Positions 21,694-31,021 of a stretch of 64,000 nucleotides of DNA are shown piece by piece. Each line of letters begins with the position of its first letter. Within the stretch, counting starts at the first letter, position 1. A program made the position numbers and the translations under genes. Origin of the DNA: Siphonodentalium dalli (taxonomy: Eukaryota; Mollusca; Scaphopoda; Gadilida; Siphonodentaliidae); the NCBI GenBank assembly GCA_032622095.1, contig CP136061.1, positions 188,001 through 252,000 on the forward strand, given 5' to 3'. Under the pieces are notes generated by a model. It saw nothing but the letters and a program-made list of their open reading frames with translations, had not been told where the DNA came from and made no database searches.

Positions 21694-22192
21694 TATTATT
21701 GTAGGCGGTGATTTGAATGCCAGAACCGGAAGTAAGCTGGATCACGTTGCGGCAGACAATGATAAACACATACCACTACCGGATAGCTATATTATGGATA
21801 CATCACGATAAAGAGTTAATATGGACTCGAAAGTTATTTCATTTACTAATCAGTTACTTTCATTTTGCATTAAAACCAGTGTCAAAATTTTTAACGGCCG
21901 TAGCATTGGTGACCATTTAGGACAATTTACCAGTACAAATACAAAGGAGCTATTGTGGTTGACTATATATATATACTCGTCTCAGACAGATACAGTTATG
22001 ATGTTAGTTATTTTTGTGTTTTGTGTTTTGATTATTCTGATCATTGTCAACTGGCTGCACATGCCAATTACATGTATGGCACAAACGCAATTGGCGAAAG
22101 AAACGAAAACATGAATTTACCAAACAGCTATTCTAAATTAAGTGGATTGAAGAAAGCTAACAACAGACATTTGGCCTACACTGATTACTAAC
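21694..22192 (+). pseudogene. LINE endonuclease, C-terminal half
   Basis: The sequence resumes with IVGGDLNARTGS (the GDxNA active-site motif of EEP nucleases), then NGRSIGDHLGQFT, VVDYI and YSDHCQL (the SDH motif with the catalytic His). Stops and frameshifts (around 21809 and 21950) show that it is dead. Joining DDLI (to 18521) with IVGGD (from 21698) gives the expected endonuclease order, which proves that the H-R-H-R-H block is an insertion. No RT domain follows, because another element starts at 22193. Confidence 0.8.
22184..22192 (+). repeat. 9-bp target-site duplication, left
   Basis: ATTACTAAC directly precedes the TIR element at 22193-23638 and is repeated directly after it at 23639-23647. 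Confidence 0.85.
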
Positions 22193-22349
22193 GCTGAAGG
22201 GGTCACTCTCACCAAAAAAAGTGCTGAAGGGTACACAGGAATTTAAAATGTGCTGAAGGGTACACAGGGTTTGTGATCGGCACGAACACCATTACTTAAC
22301 TCGTTTGGGACTTGATTCTTTTGAGAAAACATTACTCAGAGACGAGATT

Positions 22350-23045
22350 GTTTGCAGAAATGCTCACTTTTATATAATTTTATAGCAATTTATGCGTTTA
22401 TTCCAAGTTGGGTCAGACCATTTGCCATGGCAGAATTCTCCGCGTGACAACTCATACAATATGAGTGATCATCCGTAGTCTAGAAATTTTTGGTAGATAC
22501 CACCAAATTGCGACCGGTTACCATAGCAACATATTTTCGGAAATGTATGCGTTTGGGGCTGTAATTTCGCTATAATTATGACGATACCTTTGCGACATTT
22601 TGAATCAAATATAAATTATTTCCAAAGTTAAATGATCCAGGAATATTTTGCCAACATCTGGAACTAGCCTTGCTAAAAAATCACCCATCACCGACAGAGG
22701 GCGCCATTCAAAATGGCCGCCAAACCCCCGTTTTCTAACGTTAAAATGCTTACTTTCATATCATTTTATAGCACTGTATGCGTTAATTTAATGCTGGGTC
22801 AGACCATTTGCCATGACAAAATTCTCCACGTGACAGCTGATAATATATGGGTGATCATCCGTGATCTATAAATCTTCCAAAAATTTTGTTTGGGTAGATA
22901 CCACCAAATTGCGACTGGTTGACATGGCAACCGATTTTCGGAAAATTATGCGTTTGGGGGCCGTAATTTCGCTATATGAGATGTCTGCGTGCGACATTTT
23001 TAATCAAATGTAATTAATTTCCAAAAGATTGGATCCAGGAATATA
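22350..23045 (+). repeat. Internal direct duplication, about 390-bp period
   Basis: 22350-22640 and 22740-23045 share GGGTCAGACCATTTGCCATG, GTGATCATCCGT, GATACCACCAAATTGCGAC and CGTAATTTCGCTATA, or close variants, in the same order. Between them lies a GGCGCCATT..AATGGCCGCC segment. Confidence 0.8.
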
Positions 23046-23338
23046 CTTAAATTGATCTCGCTTCTTGTTCCTTCTGCTGAAGAGGTCAAGATTCACCTGC
23101 CATGGTGATTGACAACCGAAAAAATTGTCTACGCGTCTACGGCTTAGGAGCTACTGGGCGCCGCCATTTTGGAACAATGACGTCACGAATCACGGCACGC
23201 GACCCCCACGTGACGCCAAATATAGGTTACATCTTCATGGACCCCTCACTGAGTGATCGGCCTATATTGAATACATGATACTATGCATAAAACATTTAAT
23301 TATAAAAGATTCATTCGCTGATAACAAGTGCATGAAGT

Positions 23339-23405
23339 GGGAAACGGATATATCCGTTTCCCGTCCTGTAGGTAATGTTTTGGGAAACGGATATATCCGT
23401 TTCCC
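23339..23405. repeat. Two identical 24-bp perfect palindromes
   Basis: The palindrome GGGAAACGGATA and its inverse occurs at 23339-23362 and again at 23382-23405, 43 bp apart, both followed by GTCCT. It lies in the right part of the MULE-like element and could be a protein-binding or structural site. Confidence 0.85.
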
Positions 23406-23638
23406 GTCCTAAACGAGTTAAATTGTCTTTATGAAAGTCTGGCGCTCATTAGCAGTTTGTTTTCAGTACATTTTAATATTCATTGGAACGTAAACAATTA
23501 TTCTCTAACAGAAATCATGGCAGATACGAAAACTTAATGTACTTTAGAACGACATTTCAAACCATGTGTACCCTTCAGCACATTTTGAAAACCTGTGTAC
23601 CCTTCAGCACTTTTTTTGGTGAGAGTGACCCCTTCAGC

Positions 23639-23647
23639 ATTACTAAC
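23639..23647 (+). repeat. 9-bp target-site duplication, right
   Basis: ATTACTAAC, identical to 22184-22192. Confidence 0.85.
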
Positions 23648-24402
23648 ATCATGCATGTTATGTATCCAAATTTATAATTTTTTTGTGATTTATCCTAGTT
23701 TTTTTTTGGTAAAATAATTAAACCTTCAAACTAGTAATGTCACATTTAACACAGGCTATAGACTGGCTGTTATGCCCCCAGATACTTATTTGTTCTATTT
23801 TTCACACCTCTACAACCCGACAAATCGTGTAATGTTACCTTACTTCGGTGAAATAGAAGCGTATACATGAAATACAATTTGTTGGTGAAGTTTGCACATT
23901 AGACTGGTCCTTATGTGATCCAATATGGACCCCCTTTATTGGAGAGCGTGTGGGTTCTACAGAGTTATTCCGTCAAAATTATCAAATTGACGTTCCCATC
24001 CTATATTCGTGTCTTTCTCGCGTTTATTTGCCAATTTGCTGGCTGCAACCTAACCACTAATTAGTCCAATTCTTGAACAGCCTAGGCAGCGAGGACACTT
24101 CAACCGTCATATACGTCAATTATTGGTCAATTACTATCCGCTACGCCGTGATGAAGAGCACAGGGAAATGTCTTGATATAAGGTCCACAGATCTGGAGAA
24201 TCCAAAGCATTGTCTGGAATCACGCTCGGCTAGTTACCGTTGCTACCTCTGAGTACGTCATTTAAACTGATTGACTGTTGATGCATGTGTAGTGGATGGT
24301 AGTTATTTGTAAGTTGAAGAGATGTCTTTCAAGAAAAATCCTACATTTTGCTCACTCTAATGCGTTACTGAAAGCCCTTAACGGTATGTCACTTTCAAGT
24401 AT
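23648..24402. other. Unassigned region
   Basis: No gene recognised. I looked for continuation of the LINE after the MULE-like element and saw none. Confidence 0.5.
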
Positions 24403-24707
24403 ATATACCAAAACTGAGATCTCCGAATTCAAGTAGATTAGTCGGAACTGAATTTCCGACATTACGCTTAATGGTGGTCCTCGTTAGAACGTCGTCTGCC
24501 AAATTCTAGTCGTGTGTCTTTATACCAGGTGTTTTTTTTCTTCTTTAGGAAACCCGCCTATATATACATTATCCATGACTATCTTATGCGATTCATTCTC
24601 CGTATATGTTATACTAACACATGACCAGGCCGGGCCATCGATCAGAACAAACACAACTCAAACCAGCTAATGAACACTGATACTGAGGCCGTGTCCCCAT
24701 AAATCGG
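24403..24707 (-). repeat. SINE-like body, copy 1
   Basis: A direct repeat of about 300 bp, nearly identical to 24897-25199 (offset 494 bp at one end and 489 bp at the other, through small indels). It includes ACTGAGATCTCCGAATTCAA, a T8 run and CTATCTTATGCGATTCATTC. On the minus strand it lies downstream of the tRNA-like head at 24781-24872, as a SINE body would. Confidence 0.75.
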
Positions 24708-24780
24708 AATGGCACACTGAGATGTCACTCGAGTTTAATTGGCCTCAACATAGATCAAGCTTGAACATCGGGACCGATTT

Positions 24781-24872
24781 TCGTCCATATCGGGGTTTGA
24801 ACCCGCGCCAACGTCGTCTAGCCCAGACTGCGATAATCTTATCCACGACGTACCCACCTCGGCTACGGGAAC
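24781..24872 (-). ncRNA. tRNA-like SINE head (pol III A and B boxes)
   Basis: On the minus strand TAGCCGAGGTGG fits the pol III A box (TRGCNNAGYNGG), and GGTTCAAACCC about 45-50 bases further fits the B box, inside a TΨC-like stem GCGGGTTCAAACCCCG. The intervening part does not fold as a clean tRNA, so I call a tRNA-derived SINE promoter head rather than a tRNA gene. The overlapping open frame is an artefact of this motif. Confidence 0.65.
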
Positions 24873-24896
24873 ATCCTTAATTCTATATTCTACTGT

Positions 24897-25199
24897 ATAT
24901 ACCAGAACTGAGATCTCCGAATTCAAGTAGATTAGTCGGAACTGAATTTCTGAACTTACGCTTAATGGTGGTCCTCGTTAGAACGTCGTCTGCCAAATTC
25001 TAGTCGTGTGTCTTTATACCAGGTGTTTTTTTTCTTTAGGAAACCCGCCTTAAATTATCCATGACTATCTTATGCGATTCATTCTCCGTATATGTTATAC
25101 TAACACATCATGACCAGGCCGGGTCATCGATCAGAACAAACAGAACTCAAACCAGCTAATGAACACTGATATATACTGAGGCAATGTCCTCGTAAATCC
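24897..25199 (-). repeat. SINE-like body, copy 2 (headless)
   Basis: Second copy of 24403-24707, without a tRNA-like head on its upstream (higher-coordinate) side. It may have arisen by tandem duplication or by insertion of one SINE next to another. Confidence 0.75.
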
Positions 25200-25422
25200 A
25201 AGATATATACGCCATTAACAGTAATAGTATGGTCAAGATACAATTTCGGAGGAAGTCCACTATAGCTATGTTGTTCAATATAAAGGTAGATCCGTCCTGT
25301 GTAAATATTTGAACAAATGTGAAATTCAAGATTTTTCGCCCGATAAATCCAGAGAAATTCTTTGTTGAAAATCTCTTGCCATTTTGCCTGCATAGATTTA
25401 TGCTAAACGTCGTCTGGCCATT

Positions 25423-25648
25423 AACCCTTTGAGTGCCAGGATGCGATCTCATCGGCCTTAAACCTACAAAATAAGTCTGTTAAAGAATATAAGAATAAAT
25501 TATTAAAATTGTAAAAAAAAAAAAATGTTAGGCCAATGCATTCTCTTATATATGCGAGGCGACCTATGATCGACTCGCATATATAAGAGAATGCATTGGC
25601 ACAGGGTATATGGGTTGATACAAAAATCGACCTGGCACTCAAAGGGTT
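25423..25648. mobile_element. 226-bp MITE with perfect 18-bp TIRs
   Basis: AACCCTTTGAGTGCCAGG at 25423-25440 and its exact inverse at 25631-25648. The CCCTTT start next to TTAA at 25421-25424 recalls piggyBac-like ends, but the right-hand TTAA is displaced (GGGTTGTTAA), so the superfamily is uncertain. Inside is a perfect 26-bp stem (25532-25557 with 25575-25600, 17-base loop). Confidence 0.8.
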
Positions 25649-25654
25649 GTTAAA

Positions 25655-25797
25655 GACATATCACGTACTTGTTCGGGTGCGTGAGACTGATAAGTTAGTA
25701 TTCAGGCGCATTGCCAACTGGAGGAATTTAACATTCTACTATCATCACGGAAATTTTTAAGGAAATCGACCGTACCACTCCATAGAAAACAATGTCA
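25655..25797 (+). repeat. Dispersed repeat flanking the giant inverted repeat
   Basis: Inverse match of 6783-6915. It abuts the left end of the 25805-30794 element. Confidence 0.55.
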
Positions 25798-26102
25798 GAA
25801 CTACTAGTCCAGGATATATTGGTAGACCTCTGCACCCCCCCCCCCCAGGACTTAACTTCACCCCACTAATTTTCTTCCTTAAGGTCTCCTCTAATTTTTT
25901 TCACTTGTTAACAAGAAAAAAAAGTGGCCGCAGAGACTCCAGACAAGATGGCGTCCATCATGGCGGCCATTTTTTTTATATGCACCAGGTCTCTTTGATC
26001 GTCGTTATAGTAAAGATGGTGTCACATGCGGTCATGTTTTCCGTTCGATTCGTTATGGTAACATACAACCCTTACAAATTAGCCAAAATCCGACACAAAA
26101 AT

Positions 26103-27030
26103 CCAATATGGCGGCCAAGATGGGCGCCGAAATGTGAAAAATTGCTATTTTTCGGACATTTCACCACCTTTCGTTTGTCTCTGTGGGAAAATATTGGCAC
26201 CTTGACGCGATTTTATACATTTATCGTCTGGAAGAGTCATTGGCGAACACACGGGGACCATAATATACATTCCTTGACGGATATTTTTGTCCGATATCAC
26301 GTTTTCCCAAATGCCGGTATAATCCGGTCAAAGCCAAAACGACGCTAATAACGCAATGTCTGTTTCGAACCAATGAGTGTTATTGCTATTATTACTCCAG
26401 CCATGATTATATATGTGCAGGATATACTCGGGCTAGGATTCCTCTTATACCTGAATTGAGGAATATTCACCCAAATCCAAGATGGCGGCCAAAATGGCCA
26501 CCAGAAATAGAAAAATCGCCGAAAATCGCTGATTTTAACATCAGTGAATGTTATTGTCACGACAACTCCACACCTGCTTACTATTGTGAGTTGGGAACAC
26601 TTAGTCGAATAACTGTCCTTATATTGCATCCAAATAAAAGTCCCCCAAATCCAAAATGGCGCCCACAATGGCCGACAAATTTTGAAAAATCACCGAAATT
26701 CCCTCATGTTCACATCATTGGGCATTATTGCCGAGAAAACTCCACACATGCTGACAGTTAAGTTGTAAATACTGAGGTGAAGTAATTACCTTGCATCTGA
26801 TGAAGGAAATTGTTTTCCAAATCGAAGATGGCGGCCAAAATGGCGTCCGAACTTTGAAAACAAGCTTACATTCCTTTACTTTCTTACTATGGGCGTTATT
26901 GTTACGCGAATTCTACCCATATGGACCATTGATATGAAGTATTCATATGGACCATTGAAATGAAGTATTCATTTGAGTTTGGCCAACTCTCACAATCAAG
27001 ATGACTGCCAAACTGGCGGCCAGAAATTTA
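26103..27030 (+). repeat. About 175-bp periodic repeat with ATGGCGGCC motif, left arm
   Basis: Blocks centred on AAATCCAAGATGGCGGCCAA or variants occur near 26103, 26475, 26650, 26818 and 26993. Each is followed after about 60-80 bp by TTATTGTCACGACAACTCCA-type sequence. Mirrored copies occupy about 29640-30540 in the right arm. AANATGGCGGC is the known YY1-type motif. Confidence 0.7.
26918..26969 (+). repeat. 26-bp tandem duplication in the left arm
   Basis: CATATGGACCATTGATATGA starts at 26918, and its near copy with one change starts at 26944. The corresponding right-arm position has a single, more diverged copy, so the duplication arose after the arms separated. Confidence 0.7.
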
Positions 27031-28030
27031 AAAGAAGTCGAAATTGTCACATACTAATTTCAACTTTTTGTCATAATATCAATATGTATGCATTGGACGA
27101 AACGGTACACAAGTCATCTATTATTTCCAACATAGGTCGTCGCCTTCTGGAAGGATGAAAACACACAATAATCGCGATGTGGCATTTAGAAATCCATTCT
27201 CCACTAAGCGCCCATAATGGCGTAACCGTATATGGGTGCGCCGAATAGTCATATTATGACTTCCAAGAATCAAAACAACAGTACCTGAGCTTATTCTGAT
27301 TTGCCACATTCAGCATTATCTGGATCAGCATCCGTCTCGTCACATTAATCTATCTCGCTCACTCCAACACAGTTTTCTACACTTCTTGGTAGAAGGGTCC
27401 CACTAATCGGAATGTTTCAAACAACACATATGCCGGTGTCAAGCTCACGTGTTTGTCTCGAAAGCTGGGAATTCTTATCCTTATTCTTGGCGAGCTTCAT
27501 TCGTGGTAGCTTATGGTATAATTCAGATGCTACATATGGGATCTGAGCGTCATCTTGCGTGATAAACTACAAAGGTATGCGGTCGATGCGTATACTAGCT
27601 TTCAGAAGGATCTCTCTATCTGCGTATTTTTCAGATTTGGTTATCTAATGTGGATAACAAACTGTACATCTGGTGATCTTCCCATCCAGCCACTTCTCAA
27701 TATATGGTTCACCTATTCACATATTCACGTACTGACGTAGCCGGACAACTTCTGTATATGGCTTCGAATGTTGAAAGCCTAACATTTGACGGATGCCTTT
27801 CTGCTAAGGCGTAGAAGACCATAATGCATAATATACCCACACTTCTTGACCATGATCATAAGAACAGTCCTGGTGGCGTCCATCAATCGTCTCATCGTAC
27901 AGATCCAAGCAGATAATAACAATACATGCGGTGCTAGTTTGTGGGCATGTGTCATGATAGTGGAAATGAAATTGGACCATGACTGCACCGCCCCTTCTTT
28001 GGGTATGTTTTAGATTCAGACATGATCTCA

Positions 28031-28654
28031 CGTGGCTTTGCTTTCCTTGTATGCTAAGATTGTATCTTTCAATCCGCTTGGAAGCCGTTCTTAATCAACG
28101 AACGAGACGTGTACCATTGGCTACTACTATATAAGTCCCACCAGACTGTGATGGATGTAGTCTTCAGGACGATGCATTTGATAGTTACCGTTAATATGTC
28201 ATACTCACGCTGGGTGGTGGTCGGTATGGTTCAAGAAAGTACAATGTCATCAACACAAGGGTGAAATGTTCAACGTGAAGAACATCTAGAGGAATGTTAC
28301 TTTGATGATATCTTGCATTCAGTTTAACACACGTTGGGTACACCAAGTGATTTATTGGTAACATCACCATTCAAAACCATTGTCCTGCATGAGACATCTT
28401 AACTACTATATTCTAAAGTTATATAATATAAAGCTATATGATCATAAAGGTCACATTCACCAACGTCCACATCCATTGCCATCGAGACTATAAATTGTTC
28501 TTTAAACACACAGTGAAATAAATGCACCACAGTTCCTGACATTTTCTTGAATAATACCGTCCACATACTGACACTAACCCTGAGAGATCATAACAACAAT
28601 GCATACCTTCATTCCATAAAGACATGATCCTTTAGCCCATCCAGACAAAATTAT
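28031..28654. other. Unpaired centre of the fold-back
   Basis: Sequence between the two arms. I see no convincing gene or inverted match in it. Confidence 0.5.
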
Positions 28655-30879
28655 ACGTCTGGTCATGTTGATTCAGAACGGCCTTGAAACGGATGTTACC
28701 ACACCAAAAAGACCAACACGCATGACATTCTATATTGAAACATGCACCTGGTGTAGGGTTGTATACCGTGTCCCATTTCATTCCCACTGTCATGGCGCAT
28801 GTCCACAAACTAGCACCGCGAGTATTGTTCTTCTCTGCTGGGAGCTATTCGACGAGACGACGGCGGGAAGTTTGCTTATGATCATGATCAAGAAGTGTGG
28901 GTAGTCGGAACATTATGGTCTTCTCCTTAGCAGATAGGCATCTGTCCAAGGGAATGAGACAGCTAGCTATCTCCGAAACACTGCCGAAGTTGTCCACGTA
29001 TGCCAATACGTTCGCTAAGTTTGTGAGTTGAACCATCTATTGAGAAGTGATTAGTTAACTGGGAAGTTCGCCATGTATACATGCCATTATCCCCACGGGG
29101 TATGAGAAAGACATACATAGAGATGACCTTCTGTAAGCGTGCATACTTATCGACCATATGCCTTTCTAGTTCAAGATGACGAACAAATCCCATATTTAGC
29201 AAGCATCTAAAATATTAAGCCAGACACCGGGAAATTAATTGTTTGAAACATTGTGATTAAAGGGACCCTTCTCACAGGAAGTGTTGAATATTTTGTTTGT
29301 GTGAGCGACCTAGATTTATCAGGCAAAGAAATGGAAACTGGTCCAGATCATTAAGGACGTGGCAAATCAGAATCTTTTACCAGGTAACTGTTCTAATGTG
29401 GCTATTCGGCGCACCTACGGTTACGGCCATTATCGGCGCGAAGTGTCAATTGGATTTCGAAATGACACATCGCTATATTAAGTGTGGGACCCGATCAATG
29501 TTATGCGTTTTGATACGTTTTAAGTTGAACTAATATATGGTTTGTGTATAGTTTCGTCCATACATATCGATACTATGACAAAAAGTTGAAATTTGTATGT
29601 GAATATATCGATTTCTTTTCAATTTCTGGCCTCCAGTTTACCTGCCATCTTGACATTGAGTATCAATTGACAAACTCAAATGAATACTTCATGCCAATAT
29701 TCCATATCAACATGTGATGGTGGGTAGAATTCGCGAAACAATAACGCCCATCGTAAGAAAGTAAAGGAATGTAGGCGTGTTTTCAAATATCGGTCGCCAT
29801 TTTGGCCGCCATCTTAGATTTGGAAAACCATTTCTTGCATGGGATGAAAGGTAATTACTTCACCTCAGTATTTACAACTCAACTGTCAGCATGTGTGGAG
29901 TTTTCTCGACAATAATGCCCAATGATGTGAACATGGGGGAATTTCGGTGATTTTTCAAACTTTGTCGGCCATTGTGGGCGCCATTTTGGATTTGGGGGAC
30001 TTTTATTTGGATGCAATATAAGGACAGTTATTCAACTAAGTGTTCCCAACTCACAATAGTAAGCAGGTGTGGAATTGTCGTGACAATAACTCTCACTGAT
30101 GTTAAAATCAGCAATTTTCGGTGATTTTTCTATTTCTGGTGGCCATTTTGGCCTTGGGTGAATATTCCTCAACTCAGGTATAAGAGGAATCCTAGCCCGA
30201 GTATCTCCTGCACATATATAGTCATGGCTGGAGTAATAATAGCAATAACACTCATTGATTCGAAACAGACATTGCGTTATTAGCGTCGTTTTGGCTTTGA
30301 CCGGATTATACCGGCATTTGGGAAAACGTGATATCGGACAAAAATATCCGTCAAGAAATGTATATTATGGTCCCCTTGTGTTCGCCAATGACTCTTCTAG
30401 ACGATAAATGTATAAAATCGCGTCAAGGTGCCAACAATTTCCCACAGAGACAAACGAAAGGTGGTGAAATGTCCGAAAAATAGCAATTTTTCACATTTCG
30501 GCGGCCATCTTGGCCGCCATATTGGATTTTTGTGTCGGATTTTTGGCTAATTTGTAAGGGAAAACATGACCGCACGTGACACCATATTTACTATAACGGC
30601 GATCAAAGAGACCTGGTGCATATAAAAAAATGGCCGCCATGATGGACGCCATCTTGTCTGGAGTCTCTGCGGCCACTTTTTGTTCTTGTTAACAAGTGAA
30701 CAAAATTAGAGGAGACCTTAAGGAAGAAAATTAGTGGGGTGAAGTTAAGTCCTGGGGGGGGGGGTGCAGAGGTCTACCAATATCTCCTGGACTATACGCT
30801 CAATTGTAAATATTTACTAATCGATTCGTGACGCATTTATCGGCGATAAACTAACGAAAACGATTTCGCCATCGAGAGT

Positions 30880-31021
30880 CACTGCATTTAATTAATATAT
30901 AAGAATGACGGTGTGTGTTGTCAATTTGGATATACTATTTGTAAAAATTACTACTGTGAACAAGATTATTCTCCATTTCTATTTGATCACCATACCGGAG
31001 TGTTTCACATCACTTTAAATG
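30880..31021 (+). repeat. Dispersed repeat, related to 6100-6240
   Basis: Shares ATATAAGAATGACG, TTTGGATATAC and GTGTTTCACATCA with 6100-6233 in the same order. It lies 85 bp beyond the right end of the giant fold-back. Confidence 0.55.

Larger units (their letters stand above)
22193..23638. mobile_element. 1446-bp TIR element with 9-bp target duplication (MULE-like, non-autonomous)
   Basis: TIRs of about 77 bp (22193-22269 and 23562-23638) start GCTGAAGGGGTCACTCTC. Each contains GTGCTGAAGGGTACACAGG, or a near copy, twice. A further inverted pair, TTAACTCGTTTGGGAC and its near inverse, lies at about 22296 and 23405. The 9-bp exact duplication ATTACTAAC fits the Mutator superfamily, which makes 9-10 bp duplications; that assignment is inference from length only. 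No transposase frame. The interior is a diverged direct duplication of about 390 bp. Confidence 0.85.
25805..30794. mobile_element. Giant inverted-repeat (fold-back) element, about 5 kb
   Basis: The left end TAGTCCAGGATATATTGGTA and the right end (inverse TAGTCCAGGAGATATTGGTA) begin arms of about 2.2 kb: 25805 to about 28030, and about 28655 to 30794. The outer kilobase is nearly identical. Similarity falls towards the centre but is still plain at CCACAAACTAGCACCGC (inverse near 27940; direct near 28804). The flanks TAC|TAG and CTA|TAC allow a 3-bp TAC duplication. The central roughly 600 bp is unpaired. No intact transposase; open frames inside arms are short and mirrored. It may be a non-autonomous DNA transposon with very long TIRs, or an inverted duplication. 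Confidence 0.85.

Noticed and set aside
24781-24872. Functional tRNA gene
   Set aside because: A and B boxes fit, but acceptor and anticodon stems do not pair properly and the sequence is embedded in a SINE-like unit.
25423-25648. Definite piggyBac MITE
   Set aside because: The left TTAA-CCCTTT fits, but TTAA does not directly follow the right TIR, so the assignment is left open.
25905-26761. Open frames of 100-147 codons in the left fold-back arm
   Set aside because: They cross repeated non-coding blocks, and frameshifts and stops occur in the mirrored arm at the same places.
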